Origin: Chara braunii
Taxonomy: Eukaryota; Streptophyta; Charophyceae; Charales; Characeae
Assembly: GCA_003427395.1 (NCBI GenBank)
Contig: BFEA01000175.1
Span: 128,739 to 165,356 of the forward strand
Direction: 5' to 3'
Length of the DNA: 36,618 nucleotides
Shown here piece after piece: positions 9,946 to 20,092 of the stretch (within the stretch, counting starts at the first letter, position 1; each line of letters starts with the position of its first letter). The notes under the pieces were generated by a model. The model was not told the origin of the DNA and searched no databases. It saw only the letters and a program-made list of their open reading frames with translations. The position numbers and the translations under genes were made by a program.

Positions 9946-10271
9946 TCTTCCTCTTCTTCCTCTTCTCTGCCCTCCTTGTCATCCCCCTCTTCCTCCTCCT
10001 CCACCTCCCCTTTGTCAACATCACCATCATCAAAGCATTCCTGGTCAGATCAGCTGTCACAGCGGCCCCTTCGTCGGAGGCTTCCACCGTTAAATCGGAC
10101 GTTGCAGACACCTCTTCGGTGAAGGCGCTTCCCGTCTCCACTGCCGTCTCCTAGACAGTGCCCTCGTTTGTACTTGGACAGCATGATCACCACGCCCGCT
10201 GCAGGGGTTTGAGATCTGCTCTGATGCCAAGCCCGGAACCGTGCGGAACGACGTTGTCGCGCTCAGTATAC

Positions 10272-10684
10272 GCTAGCCTGGGATAGTACATATCGAGTCC
10301 GATGCCAACAATGTGGCGATGATTTCTTCAGCACTGTGAGCCTGTGCGGGCACCAGACATGGGGGCGGCCGCCTGTGCAGCTTTTACACGACTAGCACCG
10401 ACAGAATCAGATGATCTCATCACACTACAGCAAGGACACTGTGCATACTATGCTAGTAATGTATGTCTCCTTGCTTATAATTGCAACCCTTATACGGTTT
10501 CTGATTTTACCAATATCGTCCGCAGGATAGAAGAAGAGCACCGTGCTGTCTGCCCAGAGGATGACAGTACTGCACCTGGGGTGAACATCGAAGTCCTGTC
10601 TATGGCATTCATGGGAAGAAGACTACAACTGCATCCTGCTCCCCACATATTTGTGCATACATCTTGCATCGTCCAGGTCATTTC
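10272..10684 (+). other. Cys-rich coding-like segment upstream of RING-like array
   Basis: In one frame, 10272-10345 reads CQQCGDDFFSTVSLCGHQT, a C-x2-C...C-x-H pattern like the start of a RING finger. A second frame is open from 10344 for 152 codons and contains LQQGHCAYYASNV and a run of about 40 residues without clear similarity. A one-base shift would join the two. It may belong to the same broken zinc-finger gene as 10664-11756. No function is assigned. Confidence 0.3.
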
Positions 10685-11398
10685 AGTGCTGTCACCCTTG
10701 CGGATAATTCATGGGTCTTATGGGAAAATGGCAGTAGGACTTCTGCTGAGGATGGTGACTGTGCCCTCCCATTGTGTCGTCACACAGCTACAGTTCGGTT
10801 AGCATGCACACTGCACAGTCTCTGCTCCGAACAGTATGAAGGGATGACCACTGCTAGCCTCTGCCACGGAAACTACGACTCTTTGTCTTGTATTCATCCC
10901 CCCCACCCCCTAATTGCTTGCCCAATATGCCACCGTGGCCTTGACTTGCCATGTTTCAATAGCTGCACACGTCAGCCAGCGTTCCTACTGCCATGTCACC
11001 AGCATGCCAGGTGTTGTCAATGTTACCAAGAAGCTATCATCGAAAGTTTGTGTTGCTACTGTGTGGACTATCCCCGCTGCCATCATCCACCACATCCTCT
11101 TTCAGTATATCCCGCATGCCGATTTGGGCACACACATACTGCAACTCCAGTCGGACTTCCCTCTTCCTTGCCCGGCAAACGACAAACCCAGCAGCCTGCC
11201 AAGGAAAATAGAGTCCCATTTGAACTGCATACATTGCACGGTACAGCAGGGCTTACACCACCAGGGCGAACTGTTGCGGACCAAATCCTGCAGCAGCTCG
11301 ATGCCCTTGCTTGGCTGACCCCCTCCCACCACCGCCGTCGTCATCTGCCCATAGAGAAGGACTCAATAATGAGGGAACCCAAGACGCCTGCTCCGTGA
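10664..11398 (+). pseudogene. RING-like zinc-finger segment, copy A (two units)
   Basis: A 244-codon open frame without a convincing start. Unit 1 contains VRLACTLHSLCSEQYEG and then CIHPPHPLIACPICHRG, with its first Cys codon at 10889. Unit 2 contains CTRQPAFLLPCHQHARCCQC and then CHHPPHPLSVYPACRFG, with its first Cys codon at 11078. Each has a C-x-H-x2-C half followed by a C-P-x-C half, as in RING fingers, but with an extra C-x-H-x2-H-P block between. RING fingers usually recruit ubiquitin-conjugating enzymes, but this variant is not one I recognise. Residues after unit 2 are basic and Pro-rich. The lack of a start and the broken downstream copy suggest a decayed gene or unannotated exons. 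Confidence 0.45.
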
Positions 11399-11399
11399 T

Positions 11400-11756
11400 G
11401 ATCCACCTGAGATCCGGTTAGCATGTGGGTTGCATGCATTGTGTTGTGAGGATTATGAAGGCACAGCTCGTGCGACTTTTTGTTTTCGTACATATGATGA
11501 CAGTCAATATTGTACTCACGTACGACACCCTGACATGTCCTGTCCAATTTGTAGACAGGGAATCGAACGGCAATGCCTCTAAATTGCGGTCGGCGTGCCT
11601 CTGTGTTCCTAGCATCTGGGAGCCACGTGGCCTGTGACATCTGCCTACGCCGAGCCATTCGCAGCAGCAACTGCGACTGTGAGACTTGGATGTGATGCTT
11701 CCATAGTCCACACCCGAACCGGTGCTGTCCGCTCTGTAGGGGTGGCCCTTCACCAT
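11400..11756 (+). pseudogene. RING-like zinc-finger segment, copy B (frameshifted)
   Basis: This is a diverged tandem copy of the preceding segment, offset by about 620 bases. Unit 3 reads IRLACGLHALCCEDYEG, then CTHVRHPDMSCPICRQG (Cys codon 11511). A stop and frame change follow at about 11560-11580. Unit 4 continues in another frame as CGRRASVFLASGSHVACDIC, then an in-frame TGA at 11693, then CFHSPHPNRCCPLCRGG. Metal-ligand positions match copy A in three of the four C-x-H...C-P-x-C blocks. The frameshift and stop mark it as a pseudogene, unless introns explain them. Confidence 0.45.
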
Positions 11757-11845
11757 AGCCCACGGGTACCCCCCAACACAAAATCTTCTGCAGCCTGAAT
11801 ACTGACTGACCTCTCATGTCATTCTCAGAATGGTCTGCTCCGGTG

Positions 11846-11848
<3 letters not shown>

Positions 11849-11919
<71 letters not shown>

Positions 11920-12622
11920 NNNNNNNNNNNNNNNNNNNNNNNNNNNNNNNNNNNNNNNNNNNNNNNNNNNNNNNNNNNNNNNNNNNNNNNNNNNNNNNNN
12001 NNNNNNNNNNNNNNNNNNNNNNNNNNNNNNNNNNNNNNNNNNNNNNNNNNNNNNNNNNNNNNNNNNNNNNNNNNNNNNNNNNNNNNNNNNNNNNNNNNNN
12101 NNNNNNNNNNNNNNNNNNNNNNNNNNNNNNNNNNNNNNNNNNNNNNNNNNNNNNNNNNNNNNNNNNNNNNNNNNNNNNNNNNNNNNNNNNNNNNNNNNNN
12201 NNNNNNNNNNNNNNNNNNNNNNNNNNNNNNNNNNNNNNNNNNNNNNNNNNNNNNNNNNNNNNNNNNNNNNNNNNNNNNNNNNNNNNNNNNNNNNNNNNNN
12301 NNNNNNNNNNNNNNNNNNNNNNNNNNNNNNNNNNNNNNNNNNNNNNNNNNNNNNNNNNNNNNNNNNNNNNNNNNNNNNNNNNNNNNNNNNNNNNNNNNNN
12401 NNNNNNNNNNNNNNNNNNNNNNNNNNNNNNNNNNNNNNNNNNNNNNNNNNNNNNNNNNNNNNNNNNNNNNNNNNNNNNNNNNNNNNNNNNNNNNNNNNNN
12501 NNNNNNNNNNNNNNNNNNNNNNNNNNNNNNNNNNNNNNNNNNNNNNNNNNNNNNNNNNNNNNNNNNNNNNNNNNNNNNNNNNNNNNNNNNNNNNNNNNNN
12601 NNNNNNNNNNNNNNNNNNNNNN

Positions 12623-12704
<82 letters not shown>
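11849..12704. repeat. Assembly gap of 703 N between CT and AG microsatellites
   Basis: About 71 bases of CT repeat (11849-11919) lead into N at 11920-12622, then about 82 bases of AG repeat (12623-12704). The flanks are complementary, not a continuation of one repeat strand. Very long open frames through the N run are meaningless. Confidence 0.95.
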
Positions 12705-12705
<1 letters not shown>

Positions 12706-13116
12706 CCTGTGCATAGTTGACTCTGACATTCTGTGGGTGACTCCCTACCATTTACAGCTGTCCACACTGTGCTGCGAGCGTGGCTGCAACGGGCCCGCTT
12801 GTCCTACTAATGTATTGTTATCCTACTAATGAATTATCATGGATGGCCTTCCCTTTCTCCATCGTGTCATTTCCCTATTCAATCTCTACTCCTTCCTCCA
12901 TGCTACAATGAAAAATTTCAACTACTTTCTCTGCTGCTCCTTCCTTTCTGGTGCTCAGAGGCCATCAGCCTTTTGTCATTCTATGATGCATTCGATTGTT
13001 CTACCGTACATCAATTCACTGAACAGAACTTGGTGTTTTTCCCACCTAATGCATGATTCCTCATCAGCCATTATCCATATGGCTATGGTGTATTTTGTGA
13101 GGTCTGAAATCAGACC
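12705..13116. other. No recognised gene
   Basis: Several short open frames, none with a recognisable motif. The first 110 bases read CCERGCNGPACPTN in one frame, which is Cys-rich and could be a further remnant of the RING-like array across the gap; this is speculative. Confidence 0.4.
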
Positions 13117-14040
13117 TGTCGCAAACTCGTTTCCTCGTGCATGCAAACAGATGACAAACTCGAGCTGGCGCAGAGCCCCCCCACAAAGCACAGAGATAAG
13201 AACGTGACCAGGAACACAGTTCAGATTCAAACTTGTTTTGAATGGCTATGGTGCAATGCGCAAGATAAAGATTCCCACCCGATCAACTGTATCCACCAGC
13301 AACTTGTTCGCATTCACACACACACACACACGCACACACTCTCACACTATCTAGGATCACCCTGAATGTCCCACTCGCACACACACACGAGACACACTTA
13401 CTGCCGTCTCTCTCTCCTACTAACTCGTGGCTATGGCCGTGTCTTCCTCCTCTTAGCTCTCTTCTTCCTTGGGCACCTGCAGACCTCCGATGCACAAGTC
13501 GCCCAAGCAGGACTTCCGCATGGCTCACAGGCAGAATGAATGAACGACTCGACGCTGCCTCTTTATTTATACTTCGGATCGTCGGTGGTCTGGCCTCTTC
13601 ACCTGGGCCCGGGATGTACACAGTCCCACATGGTACTTGTTGACTAGACTAGGTTAGATCGGGACTGGGTATCGCTGACTAGATGAAGTAGGATTGGGAC
13701 TTCCCTACTGTGATAGGACTGCCCCTCGCTGACTCAGCTACGGACTGATTCCTACGACCTACGAAGAGCCAACTTAGACTAGCCTAGAAGGTCCTAGACT
13801 TGACCTTTCAAAACTGGAGCAGCTACGACCTACACTACCTCTATGACCGCTAAAACTAAAGTCTACGGGTTGAGTCCTCTCGACCAAGCTATGTACAGCA
13901 GTAAAATACTACGACTTTCAGTGGTAGGTCGTGAGTTCAAACACACAGGGTCAACGGATAATGTACATGGGTAGGGGGACAAGTCTAGGGATCGAGCCCT
14001 GGGATCTGCATCTGTCACGCGATTAGGTGAAATCGTGTCA
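13117..14040 (-). mobile_element. 3' LTR of Ty3/gypsy element
   Basis: The element runs on the minus strand. The plus-strand boundaries are TGTCGC at the left and GTGTCA at the right, giving the usual TG...CA ends (924 bases). It includes a CACACA microsatellite, a short AATGAATGA block and AGCTACGAC repeats, all shared with the solo LTR at 7762-8663. A purine-rich block abuts its right end, fixing the boundary at 14040. No second LTR of this element was found to the right. Confidence 0.78.
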
Positions 14041-14048
14041 CTCCCGCC
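14041..14048 (-). other. Polypurine tract of the gypsy element
   Basis: On the minus strand GGCGGGAG lies directly against the LTR start TGACACGATT. This is the expected primer site for plus-strand DNA synthesis and supports the LTR boundary. Confidence 0.65.
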
Positions 14049-14078
14049 GGCCTAAATTCGAGGTTCTCCGAGAATAAC

Positions 14079-14309
14079 TTAGTGCAAGTCAGGACCTTTA
14101 CCCTTTCTTGCCCTGTCGTATGCATGGACTATGTCGGGAGCGGTCTCTAAAAGCTCGGTTCTTGTGAACAAGTGGTTGTTTTCGGGTTCTTGATAAGCAA
14201 ATCGGACTTTGTATTGCTTATGTGGGCGACCCCTTCCTCCAGTCCTGAACACATCCTCTTCCACTATGCGGTCTATGTCGTGTGTGCCATCCATGTCTGG
14301 CGGGGTCAT
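14079..14309 (-). pseudogene. Gypsy Pol C-terminus, chromodomain-like
   Basis: The 76 residues include DIDRIVEEDVFRTGGRGRP, then QYKVRFAYQEPENN and ELLETAPDIVHAYDRA. This fits the chromodomain tail of chromoviruses, a Ty3/gypsy clade whose integrase uses it to target chromatin. The start overlaps the preceding frame by four bases (ATGA). I read this as a one-base frameshift in decayed pol and not a separate gene. Confidence 0.65.
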
Positions 14310-14785
14310 TGGTCGACGCGATGGAAACTGTTGACTGGTGACACAAGGAAGACAGGGTACGTATGGAGGTGTGGTGAAATTTCTATTGTGTACGAAGGTC
14401 CTTCCTCTCCACCTTTAACTTCTAGGGAAGGCCACGGTCCCCTATATGCGAGTAACAACTTTTGTGAGATGTTTTCCTCTGGAGCAAACTCCTTTGACTT
14501 GACCCAGACAAGATCGCCTACCTGAAACTCTGATGGCCGATGATGCTTGTTAGCTTGCTCTATCATTCTATGTTGAGCTTTTCTCAGATTGTCGGTCACT
14601 CTCACAATTTCCTTTTCATGCTGCAATGCAAATTCTCTGGTCCTGGGTGGCAGTCTTTGTATTTGGTCACGGTTCAGTCCTTCAAACGGCCTGCGTGGTC
14701 TGAAGGACTTGTGGAGCTCATTAGGAGTCCGGAAGGTAGCTAGATGAACACTGTTATTGTAGGGGCTAGCTACCTTTGGAAGCAT
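14306..14785 (-). pseudogene. Gypsy integrase C-terminal part
   Basis: The residues include YNNSVHLATFRTPNELHKSF, then EKEIVRVTDNLRKAQHRMIEQANKH, FQVGDLVWVKSKEF and LLAYRGPWPSLEVKGG. These are the end of the integrase core and the GPF/Y-type C-terminal module. It is in the same frame as the upstream piece and separated from it only by an in-frame TAG at 14792-14794, where relatives usually have Trp. Confidence 0.75.
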
Positions 14786-14791
14786 TTCATC

Positions 14792-16156
14792 CTAGTTAAT
14801 CTGATCTGGTCTAATATACATCCTAAGTATTTGGTGCAGGATCTTATTCATCTGTTCAGTCTGATCGTTAGTCTCTGGATGACAGCCAGATGACATTAGC
14901 AACTCGGAGCCATAGACTCTCATAAGTTTCTGCCACTGCTGGCTAGTAAACCACGTATCTCTATCGCTAACTATGGACATCGGAATACCATGTTCACTTA
15001 CCCAGGAATCGAAAAAGTTCTCTATAACTAATTCAGTACGTGCCTCTGAAGGCAAAGGAACGAAAACTGCATACTTGCTAAAACGATTTACTATGACCAT
15101 GACTTGGCTCTTGCCATGGCCACTCCTGACCCCGACATCCATAAAATCAATGGACATGGACTCTCCAGGTCCTGAAGGAATAGGCAAGGGTCTGAGAAGA
15201 CCCAATGGTGCTCGCGTCGTACTCTTGTTGCGTTGACATACCTTACAAGTGCAGACGCACTCTATGCAGTCAACTTTCATGCCAGGCCATGAGTAGGCAT
15301 GTGTCAGACTGGCAAAAGTATTTTGCCAGCCAAAGTGCCCCTCTGTATCGTGGCATTCCCCTAAGATCAGACTCCGGATCTCTTCATTGCTGGGGATGCA
15401 CAGTCTGTCTACAGCATCGGTTTTCTCAAATAATAACCCGTTCGTGGTGCGGTAGTTAGGTTCACTATCTGAGGCCTCCTTAACTCTCTTTAGGAGGCCA
15501 CTATAGATGGGGTTCTGAGCATACACGTCCTTAACCCATTGTTGCAGGTCAGTCCCAATGTCTAGGTAGTGAACTATAGCTCCAAAGTAGTCAGCTCTCC
15601 TACTTAGAGCATTTGCTACCACGTTGTACTGTCCTTTCATAGGTTTGAGCTCAAAGTCAAACTGGTCATTCTCGACAACCCACCTATTAAGCTTAGGTGT
15701 CATCTTGGGTTGCGTTTTTAACCACCTCAGTGTCTCGTGGTTTGAATAGACTTTGAGGTGCCTCCGAAGCAAGTAATGTCTCCATTGGTCTAGTGCTTGC
15801 CTGAGAGCGTAGAGTTCCCTCCCATAAGTTGAGGCTGCTACCTTTTGTGAAGGCAACCTACCAAATATGAACTCTACGGGTCTGTACCCATTGCCGTCAT
15901 CTTGCTGTAACACAACACCAATACCATATTGGCTCGCGTCTGTAGTGATGACAAAGGGTAAGGACGGATCGACTACCTTGAGGACTGGATACTCTACTAG
16001 AGCCCGTTTCAACTTTTGAGGGCCGAGGTGCAATCTTGGTCCCACTTCAAGATTGCTTCTTTCTTTAGCAGTCTGTGAAGGGGAGCAGCGATAGTGGAAA
16101 AGTTTCGGATGAACTTTCTGTAGTGATTGGCCAATCCTAAAAACGATCGGGAGCAC
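14792..16156 (-). pseudogene. Gypsy RNase H and integrase, 5' truncated
   Basis: In order: remains of the RT connection; RNase H with LPFVITTDASQYGIGVVLQQ and STYGRELYALRQALD; the integrase zinc domain (H and H in HDTEGHFGW..., C and C in CTCKVCQRNK); then the integrase core with SIDFMDVG, IVSDRDTWFTSQQW and HPETNDQTEQMNKILHQILR, covering the D, D, E positions. Before RNase [12 protein letters not shown] lies in another frame, so there is a one-base deletion near 16017. The palm with the YxDD box is missing: sequence breaks at about 16155 into gag-like DNA. The element is therefore internally deleted and cannot encode its own reverse transcriptase. Confidence 0.85.
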
Positions 16157-16159
16157 GCA

Positions 16160-16633
16160 CTAATATTTATCTATCTTGTCTTGCCAATCAGTCTTTTCGA
16201 TGCCCAAAGTTTCCCAAGGCCGGCCCTCAGGCCGACCAGGGTGCCAACCACCCCCCCTGGGAGATGATCGATCTGAAGGAGGACGGTTTGACGGGGGACC
16301 TTGACCCGTCTCCCGCTTGGCGGTTTCCTTTGCCGCCACCCCCCTGGCCGCCCTGTCCTCGACCACTAGAGGTCTGGCCACCGGGCTTTGGCCTCTTCCT
16401 CCTCCTTGAAGCCTCCCTCCGGCCGCGACAACAACATAGGTACTCCCCTGACCTGCACTATTGTCTGTGTCCTCTAGGCCCCACTCTATATCGCTGTAAG
16501 GGACCTCCTCTGCACCGCCTCGTTCCATCGTCCGTATGAGATGATCTTTGGCCTTGACTTGGCCAGAGATGGTGCGATCCTTCCACTTTTTCCCCTTATC
16601 GAGGTCCTTGTGCCAGAAAGTGGTAACTGGCAT
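16160..16633 (-). pseudogene. Gag-like fragment of the gypsy element
   Basis: The 157 codons are rich in Arg, Gly, Pro and Lys, with PPSDRSSPRGGGWHPGRPEG followed by RPWETLGIEKTDWQDKI. The position upstream of pol and the basic low-complexity composition fit the C-terminal part of gag before its zinc knuckle, which is absent. Its direct junction with pol at about 16155 marks an internal deletion. The assignment to gag is inference. Confidence 0.45.
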
Positions 16634-16857
16634 CCAAGTCCTGGTTTCTATGGCTGTGTCAACATGGGACTTTATGCTTCAAACTCATGAAACCTCACCG
16701 ACAATGAGCATATCAATCATGCAGGAAGTGCCAGGAACTTGAGCATCAACATTTTGAAAGTGCTCTCTCCTGCCGGCTGTTCCTTTCTGCTAGGGATGTA
16801 AAACAGCAATCTCAGTAAGCATCATCATAACCAGCTCATAGATTTGGGAGAGTACGG

Positions 16858-17075
16858 TTGAACCACCACTATCTCTGAGCCGCCCCTTTTTGCTGAGGCG
16901 GGTTCCCCCCTGCGAGCCAGTCATCGCCGAAGTGCCAGTGAGGCGTTGTTTTTTTCCCCCTTCTTTTGGCTGGTGCCGTCACCCATCGGGGTCTGGTAGC
17001 TCTGAGCCTCCGAAGAACCCACAATGTTACATTTTTGATTCTCGATGTTGCCTGGGAACGCTAGTGGTGGTTTAA
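16858..17075. mobile_element. TIR element, AACCACCACTA ends
   Basis: AACCACCACTA at 16861-16871 is perfectly inverted at 17062-17072 (TAGTGGTGGTT), with TTGA and TTAA-like bases outside. About 218 bases, no coding capacity. It resembles other elements in this window ending in ACCACC, so it belongs to a non-autonomous TIR family. Confidence 0.6.
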
Positions 17076-17692
17076 GAAGGTGGGTTCGCTCCCCCCGGCC
17101 CCCGGCCATGAAGAAGCACAAAGGAGTCTATTAGTTTATCAAGCACTTAAGTCAAGCTAGTTCAATGGCTGTTTGTAGGTGGCACCGTAGTAACTTGGTT
17201 ATAGGGAGGCTTCTTGAGATTACCTTTGGCCCCTTTTTGCCGAGCATCGCCATGCGCCCTGATGTTGGAGATCAGGAATGAAAGGCTTGGCTTGTTGCAC
17301 CTAGTTGGATCCTTTACGTACAGAAGGGAGGGGCTCTGTGTGGGGCAGCGACTGTGTGACCCGTGGTCACATCTTGTTTGTACTCGATCTGTGGTAATAA
17401 AATGTTTAGGGAAAAAGAAAAGGAAAGCTTGCTGTTGATCATGAGTGTAGTCCTCTTCTTTTTCTTTTTTCTGCTTCATGGATGTCATATGTGATAGTAT
17501 GAAATGAGCATTGATTGGTCGCCGTTGCAATACTCGCTTGAACATGTCTTTCATGGCTCAAATACTGCATCCTATCTGTTTGTCTTGTCGTACGGGTGAT
17601 GTTTCCTTTTTTTTTTAATTATTATTTCTAATCGGCAATGCTTCCTGTTTGAATGACGCATTACTAATTTATGCTTGCAATGTGACCTGCAG

Positions 17693-18061
17693 CCGGGGAA
17701 TGTTCTCTACCCCACGTCACCATATCCGGATGAGGTGACAACGACAACACACCTTTTCAGTGTGCGGACTCGGACGTTCACCTCCATTGAGCTGCTATTG
17801 CCGATGTTCCCAAATGATACGGTATACATCAAGAAAGCTGGTGTCTACGAGGTATCCTACTCAAGGTTCAATCCCCCGCTGGAGCAGCTGCTGATCAACC
17901 CAAGCCATTCAAAGCTGTTTGTTACACTGCCAAAAGAATTCAATTACAGTGATATATATGGAAATATACTTGGCGAAAGTGTGATGATTGGGCCATGGTC
18001 ATCGGAAATCATTTATACTCTTCCCACAGACTCATTGCTGCAACAGTTGGCCATTACCTGA
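17693..18061 (+). CDS. Beta-helix protein, probable C-terminal exon
   Basis: The acceptor CTGCAG ends at 17692 with the branch-like TACTAAT 25 bases upstream. The exon is phase 0 and encodes 122 residues to TGA at 18059-18061. The last third, KLFVTLPKEFNYSDIYGNIL followed by GESVMIGPWSSEIIYTLP, resembles the C-terminal beta-sandwich of bacterial beta-helix enzymes (…TLP.G.Y.DI.GN.V.G.VTLAPWSS.VL). It would complete the exon at 1860-4208, giving about 905 residues. The link rests on matching phase and family order across 13.5 kb, including a gap, and needs transcript evidence. No AATAAA is seen in the next 200 bases. Confidence 0.62.
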   Translation, partial: PGNVLYPTSPYPDEVTTTTHLFSVRTRTFTSIELLLPMFPNDTVYIKKAGVYEVSYSRFNPPLEQLLINPSHSKLFVTLPKEFNYSDIYGNILGESVMIGPWSSEIIYTLPTDSLLQQLAIT

Positions 18062-18353
18062 GTAAACAATTTCATTTGTTTGGTTATTTTCAATTATTCG
18101 TCTTCCTGATATATACTTGTTTATCTACCCCATTATTCACTTATTGGTTTATTACTCACTACCTAGTTTCCGATTTCCATTGGCTCGGGTGCACTAGTAA
18201 CGCATGCGGAAATATGATAAGCTTTCCATCAACCCAGGGAGGTTGTAGTTCTCCACTCTTGTTGAGGATGCAGAGTTGGCAGCAAAAGCATTCTCTTCAG
18301 TCCATTGATGAGAGATACGGGAGCGGGGCGAGGGGCGGGAGGAATAGGGGCGA

Positions 18354-18354
<1 letters not shown>

Positions 18355-18422
<68 letters not shown>

Positions 18423-18423
18423 N

Positions 18424-18478
<55 letters not shown>
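18355..18478. repeat. (GT)n and (AG)n microsatellites joined at one N
   Basis: About 34 GT units end at an N at 18423 and are followed immediately by about 27 AG units. The switch at a single unknown base suggests a gap-filling or scaffold join. Confidence 0.92.
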
Positions 18479-18482
<4 letters not shown>

Positions 18483-18684
18483 TGCAAAGAGGTCAACATA
18501 GGGTTGCATTTTGGGTGCACAAATCGTGCACCATCCAGTTTTCGGAGAAAATGAGATCGACAAGCATTTATTCCTGAAACCACCGTGATGTATAGTCGAT
18601 CAGCACGATCAGCTGCGAATCATTTGCAACTTGTAGAGTTCTGGTTTCGGGGAGTTCTGCTTGCCACTGCTAGAGAGTGGTGTT

Positions 18685-19039
18685 CAACCACCACTGCGCC
18701 CTATGCTATATATTGACGAACTGGCACTTTTTTTCGGAGCCTGGCCCACCGAACCAAAATGATGTGGGCCTACCGGTAGCCTCAGGGAATGAAAAATGCG
18801 TATTTTTGCCACCGACATTTCCTCTACCATGCAGAATTTTTTCGTTCCCCTCAGAAACGGTCTGCACTAGATCCATGTCCCTGATGGTTTTTTTTTTTCA
18901 GATTTTTTCATCAGTTAATTCTGCGCACGAAAATTCGCCAAAGTCCGCCCACTTGCCATTTTGCTAAAAAGCGGCCGCCTGCTGCCAAGCCAACAGGCCG
19001 GCGCACGCATTTTTGAGCTGTCGGGTGGCAGCGGTGGTT
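18685..19039. mobile_element. Candidate TIR element, imperfect AACCACC ends
   Basis: AACCACCACTGCGCCC at the left is roughly inverted at 19024-19039 (AACCACCGCTGCCACC when reversed). The interior has no coding capacity. It probably belongs to the same family as 16858-17075, but the ends have diverged. Confidence 0.42.
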
Positions 19040-20040
19040 TAGGAGTTGGATGACCTCTTCGATAATTGTGTGTGTGTGCATGGGCACGTCTGGCCGAGTT
19101 TTCCACGAACAGGGACCAGTCCAGCCTCGACAGATGCTTGTGCGGACTCTTCTTCTGTTCTTGGAGCGTACTCCGAAGTTTCATGAATACCTTTTTCTTC
19201 TTCAAGTGCACTGAGAAGTTGCCGGATATGCTGGAAGTCTCTGTGGACTTCCTGAATACCTTTCCTTAATGTACGTATGCGAGGAAGTTGCAGGCATGTT
19301 ATGTCCATTGATAGCTGGCAGGGAATGGATGGCCAAAACAACTTATAGTGTCAACTATGTCGAGAGGGACAATTGATTCGGTTTCAGGGTAGAGCTCTGT
19401 GGCACTTCACTTTTTTGCGACATTTGCTGCCAGATGCCACACTGTGAGACGGCGTATGAAAAAGAGCTGCACGGGACCTAAAAGCCGAACCTAAAGATGG
19501 TGCCTCATTTAGGTTCAGGTTCCATTTGGACATCACCCAAACAATTGGACCGTATCACCGCTTAATGACGTGACATGTCATGTCGTCTATGTTTTTCTTC
19601 ATGTCAGTATGAAATTCAATTCTGTCATTTCGCCACCTCTGTTAACCTCCCCGCATAATCTCGACGGAATGAATGGTTTGGACTTCTAGATATCCACTCA
19701 AACCATTAAAATACTGCCCATCCCTAGAGGAGCAGCAATCGTTAGTGAAGGGGAATACAATGCTGGGTTCCACGACTCACCAAACGCCAAGTTTGAAGAG
19801 TGAGTGGTGATTCCACTTGCTCGGTCAGGAGAAAATTGGCATGAAGACTACTTTGCAAATTTGTAGGCCACCCTTCCTGTCACAGTGAAACACCAGTCGT
19901 GCTGGACTCGTGCAACATCGCCTCCCTCCAGGATTGAGCAGGGGTCGGTGAGCTGCTGCCAGCGATGTTGATGTTGGCATCTCAGTGGGCCGCTTACAAG
20001 CTGTGGCATGCATAAAGTTTGGCGAGCAAGAAGAATGATC
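19040..20040. other. No recognised gene
   Basis: A 100-codon minus-strand open frame (19341-19039) encodes a charged helical stretch (GIQEVHRDFQHIRQLLSALEEE) that could form a coiled coil. It has no homolog I recognise, and its second half is weak. Nothing else is assigned here. Confidence 0.4.
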
Positions 20041-20042
20041 TC

Positions 20043-20043
<1 letters not shown>

Positions 20044-20082
<39 letters not shown>

Positions 20083-20092
20083 TCTCTCTCTC
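20044..20092. repeat. 37-base poly-C run plus CT repeat
   Basis: Thirty-seven uninterrupted C residues (20044-20080) are followed by CT dinucleotides. The G-rich strand could form quadruplex structures and the C-rich strand an i-motif. Confidence 0.93.

Larger units (their letters stand above)
4209..17692 (+). other. Putative 13.5 kb intron of the beta-helix gene
   Basis: This is an inference from the two ends. The donor is GTCAGT at 4209. The acceptor CTGCAG ends at 17692 and has a near-consensus branch point TACTAAT at 17662-17668, about 25 bases upstream. Both flanking codons are in phase 0. The interval holds mobile DNA, an assembly gap and two exons of a different conserved gene, so the intron may be real, may contain an insertion, or may reflect misassembly. 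Confidence 0.45.

Noticed and set aside
11341-12829. Long open frames (up to 462 codons) on both strands
   Set aside because: They are mostly unknown bases and CT/AG repeats. No real codons support them.
13315-13390. CRISPR-like or tandem direct repeats near the CA tracts
   Set aside because: They are simple CA dinucleotides inside an LTR, without spacers.
19039-19341. 100-codon minus-strand frame with a charged helix
   Set aside because: No start context, no homolog recognised, and it ends in weak composition. Kept only as a note.
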